DNA of 64,000 bases, from NCBI GenBank assembly GCA_013215285.1, contig JABSRD010000001.1, positions 579,208 through 643,207 of the forward strand, given 5' to 3'. Every line of letters begins with the position of its first letter. Position 1 is the stretch's first letter. This DNA is from Candidatus Nitrosopumilus sp. GTDB taxonomy: Archaea > Thermoproteota > Nitrososphaeria > Nitrososphaerales > Nitrosopumilaceae. Of the stretch, positions 1 through 7,708 are shown piece by piece. Below the pieces are notes generated by a model that was not told where the DNA came from, did not search any database, and saw only the letters and a list, made by a program, of their open reading frames with translations. Both the position numbers and the translations under genes were made by a program.

Positions 1-171
1 TATGGTTTCACGTTCGTGCTTTAATGGTGTAGGACAAAAACACATCTCAGACCATTGAATCATTTCTGGCGATGTTATTTTTGCACGTTTCATAGAATTA
101 ACTATTTCATAACCGTCTGGTTTCTGATTCTGAATTGTGCCATCAGTTAGTTTTTGATAAAATTCATTCAT
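1..171 (-). CDS. Hypothetical protein, N-terminal part only (runs off left edge)
   Basis: Reverse-strand ORF MNEFYQKLTDGTIQNQKPDGYEIVNSMKRAKITSPEMIQWSEMCFCPTPLKHERETI..., open to window edge; not in ORF track. Confidence 0.6.
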   Translation of the reverse strand, partial: MNEFYQKLTDGTIQNQKPDGYEIVNSMKRAKITSPEMIQWSEMCFCPTPLKHERETI

Positions 172-354
172 TTTTCCTTCAATGTATTGTGCCTTTATAG
201 AATAAAATACCAATATTCACCAGATCATTGTACAATTAGATAAATTCTTGGTTAGATTCCTTAGAGGCCTTAACCTTTCTTTAGGAATAAAAAAAGATTC
301 AATTTAGAATCTACACTGTGAGGATTTAATATTACTATTCACATCACATTAACC

Positions 355-477
355 ATGGATGAAAAGTTGTACACATGTAAAAATTGTGGAGCAGAATTCC
401 CATCAAAAGAAATTAGATTGTATTGCAAAGTCTGTAAATCTAATTTAGATAAATCTGGTAATTTACCCAAATTGTAG
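355..477 (+). CDS. Small zinc-ribbon protein (40 aa)
   Basis: MDEKLYTCKNCGAEFPSKEIRLYCKVCKSNLDKSGNLPKL, two CxxC knuckles; not in ORF track. Confidence 0.7.
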   Translation: MDEKLYTCKNCGAEFPSKEIRLYCKVCKSNLDKSGNLPKL

Positions 478-608
478 ATTCCATTCTTTAGTCCTTAATC
501 CGTGGGTATTCGCCCTACCAAATTGGGGACAAATTGAGACGCAGATAGTTGTGAAAAGAGAATATGAGTTGAAAATTGTTTTACAAATCCTTTCTTCTTA
601 ATTTCAGC

Positions 609-839
609 TCAAACAGAATCTAATCTAGATTTCAATACAGGTTTCATCATTACTTCAATTCTATCAAATGAAGCTCTCCAGGATTTAATCTGTTCTAACA
701 TTATTTCAATATCTGCAGATTCTAAACCTATTTCAGAATTTATTTTGCCTTTCAATTTTGTGGATTCTCCAACTATGTACTCTCCAGTTTTAAGATAAAT
801 TTCGACTGCATCTTTGATGTCATTTACGTGTTCAACCAT
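609..839 (-). CDS. Hypothetical protein (76 aa)
   Basis: ORF track; no family recognised. Confidence 0.5.
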   Translation of the reverse strand: MVEHVNDIKDAVEIYLKTGEYIVGESTKLKGKINSEIGLESADIEIMLEQIKSWRASFDRIEVMMKPVLKSRLDSV

Positions 840-949
840 GAAACATCTCAGAAATTTCTGGTTAAAAGTTTGCTCATCATAAGAATAATTTCCTATTCAC
901 AAGGTTGTAAATAATTATCAAATAGATTCAATTTCTAAGTGGATTTTGA

Positions 950-1378
950 TTATTTCCAGTGTTTTGATCCATCAGAGAAAATTTGGCCATACTTTTTTGC
1001 AATTTTAGATTCTTGTTCAAAGGATACATCACCTTTTGAAAGTAATTCACTAACTTCCCAGAAATAAAATTCAAGATTTGGAGGACTAACTACTATTGCA
1101 TGTCCTCCTTTGTCTCCAGTAACAAACCTGTGAAGTGCTCCTGTAGGAACACAAACTGTATCTCCAGCTTTTGCCATAATTGATTTATTATTTAGAAAGA
1201 ATGCATAATCTCCTTCAACTATGTGAAATGTTTCAGGACCAGCAGGATGTTGATGTTCGGCAGGACCGATATTTGCTGCATGTAAAATATCTAAAACAGT
1301 GTACCTATCATTTGATTCAGAAGAAAGCACTTTGATTGTAAATTGTGAACCATGAAAATCAAAAGGTTGATTTTTCAT
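950..1378 (-). CDS. Cupin-domain protein
   Basis: Cupin motifs AEHQHPAGPETFHIVEGDYAFFLN...GDTVCVPTGALHRF. Confidence 0.8.
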   Translation of the reverse strand: MKNQPFDFHGSQFTIKVLSSESNDRYTVLDILHAANIGPAEHQHPAGPETFHIVEGDYAFFLNNKSIMAKAGDTVCVPTGALHRFVTGDKGGHAIVVSPPNLEFYFWEVSELLSKGDVSFEQESKIAKKYGQIFSDGSKHWK

Positions 1379-1425
1379 GTGTTAACAATAATTTTATCGA
1401 ATTTAAGGAATAGTATGTTTAGTCC

Positions 1426-1821
1426 TTAGATGCTTGAATCATTTGTGAGTGCAATAGCTTCAATTTCTATCATTGCTTCTGGCGTGTATAGTCCTTTAAC
1501 CTCTACAATACTGTCTGCAGGATAGGGTGTGAAAAAATAGCGCCGACGTAGTTCAACTACTTCGTTAAAATTACTCATATCAGTCACAAATATTGTTACT
1601 TTTACAACTTTTTTTAGAGAACTGCCAGATGCCTCAAGTGCACGTTTAAGATTTAAAAAAGCTTGATTACCTTGAGCTGCAAAACCCCCTTTTACAATTT
1701 GTCCATTATCATCGTAACCAGCTTGACCTGACACAAAGACAAACGGATCTGTTTTTATCGCCTGTGACAACAAATATGGAGTATAAGGATCAGGTTCGGT
1801 AGATATACCTTCAATTTTCAA
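1426..1821 (-). CDS. RidA/YjgF-family protein
   Basis: PFVFVSGQAGYDDNGQIV...QAFLNLKRALEASGSSLKKVVKVTIFVTDMSNF...YPADSIVEVKGL. Confidence 0.85.
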   Translation of the reverse strand: MKIEGISTEPDPYTPYLLSQAIKTDPFVFVSGQAGYDDNGQIVKGGFAAQGNQAFLNLKRALEASGSSLKKVVKVTIFVTDMSNFNEVVELRRRYFFTPYPADSIVEVKGLYTPEAMIEIEAIALTNDSSI

Positions 1822-2002
1822 TGTTATTTCTACTTTCTATTATCATAAATATTTTTTTGACAATTCAATCCAATTTGTTTATTCCAATCTGCATTATCCC
1901 AAAAAAGATATTCTTCTTCAATTTAACACTTGAAATGACAGAGACTTGAACCATTTTTGGGGATAAAAATGGACGCGGTTGGCATTAAATAAAAAAAGAA
2001 GT

Positions 2003-2323
2003 CTAATTGACATTGTTGTCAATGTAGGACTTGATTTTATCTTTTGATGCAACTCCTGCAGATTGTGCAATTACTTTACCATCTTTGAAGATAGCAAGTG
2101 TTGGAATACTAAAGATATTGTATTTTTGTGCAAGTTCGTTGTTTTGATCAACGTCTACCTTGACAAAATCTACTCGGTCTTTGTATTCACCAGATAGTTC
2201 TTCAACTGCTGGAGAAACTGCCTTACATGGACCACACCACTCAGCCCAAAAGTCAACAAAGACTGGATGAGTAGAGTTGAGAACCTCTTGTTCAAATTGT
2301 TGTGTTGATATTATTTCGATCAT
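2003..2323 (-). CDS. trxA: Thioredoxin
   Basis: WAEWCGPCKAVSP active site, thioredoxin fold sequence. Confidence 0.93.
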   Translation of the reverse strand: MIEIISTQQFEQEVLNSTHPVFVDFWAEWCGPCKAVSPAVEELSGEYKDRVDFVKVDVDQNNELAQKYNIFSIPTLAIFKDGKVIAQSAGVASKDKIKSYIDNNVN

Positions 2324-3273
2324 TGTATCACCTCCTTTGCAAATACTGATGGGATTACAGCATCACGAATTTGTTTTGCGTATCCTAATCTCTTCTTCAA
2401 GTCTTGAGAATGGGTTCCAAAGTCAAAGACAAGATTTACGTGATTGACTCCTAGTTTCTCAAATCCTTGAATATCTTCAGCGATTTGTTCAATGCTTCCG
2501 TTCATGGATAGTCTGTCTGCTCCCAAATCACTCTCTGAGACTTCAGGGAAGAGTAAGACTGGAAACTCTATGCTTTGAGGATCTCTTCCTTGTTCTTGTG
2601 CTGCTTTTCTGAGTTGTTCTTGTCCTGTTTTGAAAGCATCAAGATCCAACTGTGGGATTCCTATCCATCCATTTGCATTAGATGATATTATTCTATCAAG
2701 TGCCTTTGGTGCGGAACCTCCAAGATAGATTGGAATCTTTTCTTGGTATGGTTTTGGTCCAATGACTGATTTTGGAATGGAGTAAAATTTTCCTTTGTGT
2801 TCTACTACATCATCATACCAAACTTTGTTTAGTACTTGTAAGAACTCATCAGCTCTTTCTCCTTTGTTCTCAAATGGAACACCTGCTGCTTGGAACTCGT
2901 CTTTTGAATGACCAAGTCCTAAACCAAGTTGTAATCTTCCCTTTGAGAGATTGTCAAGTGCTGCAAGTCTGTTTGCAAGAATTACTGGGTTTTGATATAG
3001 CATATCAATAATTCCAGTTGCAAGTTTGATGTTCTGTGTTATTCCTGCAACATATGCCAAAGTCTCTATTGGATCAATTACGTTTTGATATACTTCAGGC
3101 CAACTTCCATCTGGAGATGGTGGATAAGGCGTCTGTGGTTCTGAAGGCCAAAGAATTCTGTCAATGACCCACAATGAATCAAATCCCTCTGTATCACCAA
3201 AACGTGCAGCATATGCGATATTTTCTACAGTTGCAATATTCCCCATGTGAGGAAGACTAAATCCTACCTTCAT
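2320..3273 (-). CDS. LLM-class (luciferase-like, probably F420-dependent) oxidoreductase
   Basis: MKVGFSLPHMG...GFDSLWVIDR...GLGLGHSKDEF...IYLGGSAPKAL typical of luciferase-like monooxygenase family. Confidence 0.88.
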   Translation of the reverse strand: MKVGFSLPHMGNIATVENIAYAARFGDTEGFDSLWVIDRILWPSEPQTPYPPSPDGSWPEVYQNVIDPIETLAYVAGITQNIKLATGIIDMLYQNPVILANRLAALDNLSKGRLQLGLGLGHSKDEFQAAGVPFENKGERADEFLQVLNKVWYDDVVEHKGKFYSIPKSVIGPKPYQEKIPIYLGGSAPKALDRIISSNANGWIGIPQLDLDAFKTGQEQLRKAAQEQGRDPQSIEFPVLLFPEVSESDLGADRLSMNGSIEQIAEDIQGFEKLGVNHVNLVFDFGTHSQDLKKRLGYAKQIRDAVIPSVFAKEVIQ

Positions 3274-3425
3274 TGTAATACATCCTGTACTACTTTATTT
3301 CGTAAAACATTTGCTTGAACAGGAGACATGTTATTTTTGGATGCATTTCTTCTGTACTGAACAAATTTACTCATTGTTCTGTAATAGGCAATACCTAATT
3401 CTTGACTCAAATTAGTTATTGTCAT
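3270..3425 (-). CDS. Small hypothetical protein (51 aa) co-operonic with LLM oxidoreductase
   Basis: MTITNLSQELGIAYYRTMSKFVQYRRNASKNNMSPVQANVLRNKVVQDVLQ; stop overlaps LLM start (ATGA). Confidence 0.6.
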   Translation of the reverse strand: MTITNLSQELGIAYYRTMSKFVQYRRNASKNNMSPVQANVLRNKVVQDVLQ

Positions 3426-3426
3426 T

Positions 3427-3585
3427 TTATGATCTCTCCTCAAATAATGTCCAAGTTAATCCTTGAAGATCATTCCAAGATAGCTTTTTGGGGTTTGTTA
3501 AAAGATTTGACACTTCTTTTACAGGCTCTTTTTGTGCCTGATTTGTTGACCGCGAATGCTGTGGTGTTATTAAGTAACTTTCCAT
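3427..3585 (-). CDS. Small hypothetical protein (52 aa), first gene of LLM/thioredoxin operon
   Basis: MESYLITPQHSRSTNQAQKEPVKEVSNLLTNPKKLSWNDLQGLTWTLFEERS; start about 22-31 nt downstream of TATA-like ATATAAATAA (leaderless spacing). Confidence 0.6.
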   Translation of the reverse strand: MESYLITPQHSRSTNQAQKEPVKEVSNLLTNPKKLSWNDLQGLTWTLFEERS

Positions 3586-3631
3586 AGTATAGCAACTATA
3601 CAAAGGTTATTTATATCGGGTAGTGAATTAG
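3574..3631 (-). promoter_or_regulatory. Promoter cassette, copy A (TATA box + TATAGTTGCTATA + start codon)
   Basis: 58 nt that match 5556..5613 (opposite orientation) at 51/58 positions. Confidence 0.75.
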
Positions 3632-3636
3632 TTGTT

Positions 3637-3657
3637 ACTTACTTCCATATGGTAAGT
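3637..3657. promoter_or_regulatory. Inverted repeat ACTTAC-N9-GTAAGT in divergent intergenic region
   Basis: ACTTACTTCCATATGGTAAGT between operon 3585(-) and HxlR gene 3719(+). Confidence 0.6.
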
Positions 3658-3718
3658 TACAATTTATTACTAACTATAGAAAAGTAAGTTATATATACAA
3701 AGTATAGTAAGATAAATC

Positions 3719-4120
3719 ATGACACAACAAACACCAATGGATATGATGAAATGCTGTCCAATTGACAATACATTTAAAATTATTGGAAAAAAATTTACAG
3801 TACACATAATTCGTAACATGGCAATGCATGGACAAACAAGATTCAATCAAATGCTTGATAGTATTGAGGATTCAAATCCAAAAACACTATCAGCTAGATT
3901 AAAAGAAATGGAAAAAGCAGGTCTCATTGCGCGTAATGTGTATGATGAAACTCCGATTAGAATTGAATACAAATTAACTAAGAAAGGAAAAGATTTACAA
4001 GGATTACTAGATCAGATGGCAACTTTTTCAATGAAACATTATTCCAAAGAAGTATTCAAGGATGGTAAACAACATAACTACAAACAAGTTTTCAAAAAAC
4101 CAGTTACTGTTTTAAATTAA
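3719..4120 (+). CDS. HxlR-family winged-helix transcriptional regulator
   Basis: CCPIDNTFKIIGKKFTVHIIRNMAMHGQTRFNQMLDSIEDSNPKTLSARLKEMEKAGLI; N-terminal Cys pair; TATA-like TTATATATAC about 25 nt upstream of ATG. Confidence 0.9.
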   Translation: MTQQTPMDMMKCCPIDNTFKIIGKKFTVHIIRNMAMHGQTRFNQMLDSIEDSNPKTLSARLKEMEKAGLIARNVYDETPIRIEYKLTKKGKDLQGLLDQMATFSMKHYSKEVFKDGKQHNYKQVFKKPVTVLN

Positions 4121-4290
4121 TTTCTAGATTTTGTTCTCAGTTTTGTATTACAACATGGATATCTAATGTCAATTGTTTTAACAAACAAAGAACAGTTTGT
4201 ACATCGTTTGTAACCTGAAGAATACTTTAATCCGTTTGAAATTTTTTCTCCTGTATATCTAACACAGATTCCTTTACAAACTTGTCCCAT
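4117..4290 (-). CDS. Small Cys-rich zinc-ribbon-like protein (57 aa)
   Basis: MGQVCKGICVRYTGEKISNGLKYSSGYKRCTNCSLFVKTIDIRYPCCNTKLRTKSRN; not in ORF track. Confidence 0.75.
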   Translation of the reverse strand: MGQVCKGICVRYTGEKISNGLKYSSGYKRCTNCSLFVKTIDIRYPCCNTKLRTKSRN

Positions 4291-4390
4291 GATACATGTA
4301 CAATAGTAAAGAAGTTAAGTTGCATAGTTACCAAAACGAAAGTTGATTACTACAAGTTCACTTTCTATTATAAATATAGTATTGTTATTT

Positions 4391-4407
4391 ACTTACTTTA
4401 GGTAAGT
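4391..4407. promoter_or_regulatory. Palindromic operator-like site ACTTAC-N5-GTAAGT
   Basis: ACTTACTTTAGGTAAGT between TATA-like TATAAATATAG and ATG 4411. Confidence 0.65.
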
Positions 4408-4410
4408 TAG

Positions 4411-4554
4411 ATGAGAACAAATAAAGAAAACAAAAACAAGACAACTAAGATTTTCAGAGTTGCTATTCAAAACATTGCCCCAACCCCCCCAAGCAATATT
4501 GTTCTCACTCTAACCTTACTCCCAAGACCAGGAGGTGAAATGTATGGAATGTAA
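4411..4554 (+). CDS. Possible leaderless 47-aa ORF overlapping the next gene start
   Basis: MRTNKENKNKTTKIFRVAIQNIAPTPPSNIVLTLTLLPRPGGEMYGM; ends inside start region of 4544 ORF. Confidence 0.4.
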   Translation: MRTNKENKNKTTKIFRVAIQNIAPTPPSNIVLTLTLLPRPGGEMYGM

Positions 4555-4882
4555 TGGACAACAATGCTCAACTTTACGCACAAATTCTGACTGTGAATCA
4601 GATTCTTGTAATGATGGCGGCTGTGAATGCCCCTCAGGTCAAGATCTACTCAAATTCGGTGAGATAATGTGGCACAAGGCTGCAATGGCAGCAATGTTTG
4701 AAGCTAAAAAAGATAGAATAAAGTCAAGACTAGAGAAATCATTTGGACCAACACTAGATAAAGGTGCAGATGCAGTAGTTGAGGCAATTCAGAAAAAGAT
4801 TCAATCAGCAGTTACAAGTGCTAAGACCGAACAAGAACTACACACAAAGCTAGTTTCAATATTAACTGAAACTACAAACTAA
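4544..4882 (+). CDS. Hypothetical protein with Cys-rich N-terminus
   Basis: MECNGQQCSTLRTNSDCESDSCNDGGCECPSGQDLLKF...; GGAGG (4531-4535) 8 nt upstream of ATG 4544. Confidence 0.7.
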   Translation: MECNGQQCSTLRTNSDCESDSCNDGGCECPSGQDLLKFGEIMWHKAAMAAMFEAKKDRIKSRLEKSFGPTLDKGADAVVEAIQKKIQSAVTSAKTEQELHTKLVSILTETTN

Positions 4883-4956
4883 ATTTTTTAATTTAGTTTT
4901 TATTTTTTTTTTAATTATAATAAAAAAGAAAAAGGATGTATAGTTTGAATTATTTC

Positions 4957-5283
4957 CTATAATCCGTGTATTTTCTTTGAACCCTCTGCAACTCCTTGGA
5001 ATGTTGTAAGAGGAACTATTCTCACTTCATTGAAGCTTGCCATTCCAGAATCAACTGCAAATTGTTCTATTAGATGAGGATCTTCTGCATCTAAAATCCA
5101 AAGAAAAGTATGTTCTAGTCCAGAATGATACTGACCTAGTATCTTGTCTATTTTGTATTTTGGTAACATCTGAGAAAAGTCACTGTTAGCTATTTGTATA
5201 ACACGTTTTGCATTCTCAACATTGTTCCAGGGACATGTGTTTATTTCATGTCGACCATAAATTCCGTATAACGCCATATTCAT
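4957..5283 (-). CDS. Hypothetical small alpha/beta-barrel-like protein
   Basis: MNMALYGIYGRHEINTCPWNNVENAKRVIQIANSDFSQMLPKYKIDKILGQYHSGLEHTFLWILDAEDPHLIEQF...; strong SD AAAGGAGGTGAT upstream. Confidence 0.7.
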   Translation of the reverse strand: MNMALYGIYGRHEINTCPWNNVENAKRVIQIANSDFSQMLPKYKIDKILGQYHSGLEHTFLWILDAEDPHLIEQFAVDSGMASFNEVRIVPLTTFQGVAEGSKKIHGL

Positions 5284-5293
5284 ATCACCTCCT

Positions 5294-5482
5294 TTAATTT
5301 GCATTAACTCCAATGTGTTGGAGAAATGATTGTGATGTAAGATATTCATGTTGATGAATTGGATCATCTACAAATGTATTACAATTACTACAGTCAAAGT
5401 GTACAGGTTGATTACAATCAACGCAAAGTTGTATTACTTACAATTTTTCTCCACAGTTTCTACATGAATCTATTTTCATCAT
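5294..5482 (-). pseudogene. Small Cys-rich zinc protein interrupted by in-frame TAA (5438-5440)
   Basis: MMKIDSCRNCGEKL*VIQLCVDCNQPVHFDCSNCNTFVDDPIHQHEYLTSQSFLQHIGVNAN in one frame. Confidence 0.6.
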
Positions 5483-5483
5483 A

Positions 5484-5500
5484 ACTTACCTAATGTAAGT
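5484..5500. promoter_or_regulatory. Palindromic operator-like site ACTTAC-N5-GTAAGT
   Basis: ACTTACCTAATGTAAGT immediately upstream of 5482(-), downstream of TATA-like TATAAATATAG on minus strand. Confidence 0.65.
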
Positions 5501-5555
5501 AACTATAATAACTATATTTATAACAGCTAGTTACCTAAACTATAGTGAATTACGC

Positions 5556-5613
5556 CTAATTCAGTGCCCAATATAAATAACCTTTGTATAGTTACTATAT
5601 TATGGTAAGTAAC
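5556..5613 (+). promoter_or_regulatory. Promoter cassette, copy B (TATA box + TATAGTTACTATA + start codon)
   Basis: CTAATTCAGTGCCCAATATAAATAACCTTTGTATAGTTACTATATTATGGTAAGTAAC; 51/58 match to revcomp of 3574..3631. Confidence 0.75.
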
Positions 5614-5847
5614 ATCAAAAATCAAAAATGGAAATACTTAGGATTGCTTGCAATCTTGCCTCTAGCATTGGTATCATTAGCACCAGACCTTGTTGATGAT
5701 GCATATGCACAAAAATCTGAGGGAAGCCCAGGTAATCAATCTCCAAAATCCTATGGATCAGCAACTGATGACATTGTCTGTGGAGCAAAACTCTGCAGTA
5801 CACCTCAAGGTAGCCCAGATCCAGTAAATGAAGGAAAAGCACAATAG
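5602..5847 (+). CDS. Small predicted secreted protein
   Basis: MVSNIKNQKWKYLGLLAILPLALVSLAPDLVDDAYAQKSEGSPG...; signal-peptide-like N-terminus; leaderless start. Confidence 0.7.
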   Translation: MVSNIKNQKWKYLGLLAILPLALVSLAPDLVDDAYAQKSEGSPGNQSPKSYGSATDDIVCGAKLCSTPQGSPDPVNEGKAQ

Positions 5848-5902
5848 AAGACTAGAATAATTAAAAAAATTCTTTTCTTTCTCTTTTTTTATTTTTTAAT
5901 AA

Positions 5903-7035
5903 TTATAATCTAGATTTCAAAAAGCTAGAAATTTTCTCAGCAATAAAATCAAGTTCTCCTTCTAAGGCAAAGTGACCAGTATCAAGAATATGTTTTTCAA
6001 CATCACTCAAATCATTCTCATATGGATGAGCACCTGATTCAGGGAAGATATAGTCATTAGCACCCCACACAATTAATGCAGGAGGATCATGTTCTCTGAA
6101 TTGTTCTTGCCATTGAGGGTATAGTGGAAGATTAGTTTGATAGTCATATGCCATTGCAAGTTGAACTGCTACATTACCTGGTCTTTGTAATCCTACATTG
6201 TCTGTAATCCAAGTGGATTGATCAACTGAGTTAGGACTGTTCATTCCATACGTGTACTGCCATTTTGTAGTATCTGCAGCTACAAGATAATGTAATTTTG
6301 CTTCATTTTCTGGAGTTTTGTCATTCCACCATGTTTTCCAATCATCCCAGAATGTTTCTAACCCTTCTTCGTATGCATTTCCGTTTTGTATGATAAATGC
6401 TTGAACTCTTTCAGGATGCTCTGCAAATATTCTAAATCCAACAGGTGCACCATAATCTATCACATACATACTGTACTCTGTAAGACCAAGTTCTTCAGTA
6501 AACTTGTTGATAATGTCTGCTTGATTATCAAATGTGTATTCAAATTCATCAACTGATGGCATTGAACTTTTTCCATAACCAATCATGTCAGGTGCAACAA
6601 GGTAAAATTCATCTGCAAGTGCTGGAATTAGATTTCTAAACATATGAGATGATGTAGGAAAACCATGTAGCAAAAGAATAACTGGTGAGTCCGGTGACCA
6701 CCTTCTTTGTATGAAACAGTTAGTCCATCAATTTCTATAGTTTTTTCTACCACGTTTAATTCTGCAAGTACTGGTGAGTCTTCTGCTAATGTTTCCCATC
6801 CCAAACCAGTGAGTTTTTCTGAAGACGTTGGTGTCACACATGCTACACTGCCTGAAGGACGAAGCACCAAGTCAAATCCTACTCTACATAACACATCTTC
6901 GTTTAGTACACCATCATCCATCTGTTTATTGGGAGTACCAAAAATATTTCCAAATGACATGGCTGGTGCCATTCCAATTGATAAGACTAGTGGAATTAAT
7001 GCAATAATGATAATTTTGTTAAATCTCCCAACCAT
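5903..7035 (-). pseudogene. Exported alpha/beta-hydrolase (haloalkane-dehalogenase-like), frameshifted near 6700
   Basis: 6628..7035 encodes signal peptide through VSYKEGG; 5903..6673 frame continues SPDSPVILLLHGFPTSSHMFRNLIPALADEF...; a -1 shift rejoins them. Confidence 0.8.
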
Positions 7036-7129
7036 CGCTTACAAAAATATATTATTTTAGAATTTAAGTGATCAACGACTGAATTTGTAGAGATTAATCT
7101 TTTTTGGAGATAAAATAAGACGCAGTTAA

Positions 7130-7273
7130 TTATGATTCTGATTTCATTTTATCAGAAGCATATGTTGGAAACAATGATGGTATCCAAGCATGAATAAATA
7201 ATGTTACACTCATAGACATGGCTCTCAACCAATGAGATTTGTAAGTTGTATTATTTTCTTCAAGGTGTTTCAT
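7130..7273 (-). CDS. Small membrane-like protein (47 aa), DUF6356-like
   Basis: MKHLEENNTTYKSHWLRAMSMSVTLFIHAWIPSLFPTYASDKMKSES; not in ORF track. Confidence 0.6.
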   Translation of the reverse strand: MKHLEENNTTYKSHWLRAMSMSVTLFIHAWIPSLFPTYASDKMKSES

Positions 7274-7354
7274 AATACCAATTTTTACAAAATAAAGTAA
7301 TAACAGTTACTATTTTTATTTTTATCATTAAAGGTAACCCTGTCTATTCTAAAC

Positions 7355-7444
7355 TTAGATTTGTTGACAACAGCCACAATTTTTGTGTCCTACATGAGCA
7401 CATTCATAGCATTCACAGTTTTTTGATTTTTCTTGATCAACCAT
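7355..7444 (-). CDS. Cys-rich microprotein (29 aa)
   Basis: MVDQEKSKNCECYECAHVGHKNCGCCQQI; six Cys and two His in 20 residues. Confidence 0.5.
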   Translation of the reverse strand: MVDQEKSKNCECYECAHVGHKNCGCCQQI

Positions 7445-7612
7445 CAGTAGAGATTACAAATCTATACGAATAAACTAATCGAACCTAAAAATTCTGTTTT
7501 AGAGATAGATTCTGAAATGAATCTGTTAAGGCCTGAACCTTACTTGGGGAAGAAATGAATCCGAAATTCAAATCACAATTATCTTTTTAGATAAGACTTT
7601 TGAATCTAGTTT

Positions 7613-7705
7613 ATGGAAGAAGGACAAATCATTGTTCCATTATTGATAGTTCTTGCTGTAGGAATTTTTGTAGGATCTAGAATATGGATTATGTTTAGAA
7701 GATAG
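7613..7705 (+). CDS. Single-TM microprotein (30 aa)
   Basis: MEEGQIIVPLLIVLAVGIFVGSRIWIMFRR. Confidence 0.45.
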   Translation: MEEGQIIVPLLIVLAVGIFVGSRIWIMFRR

Positions 7706-7708
7706 AGT

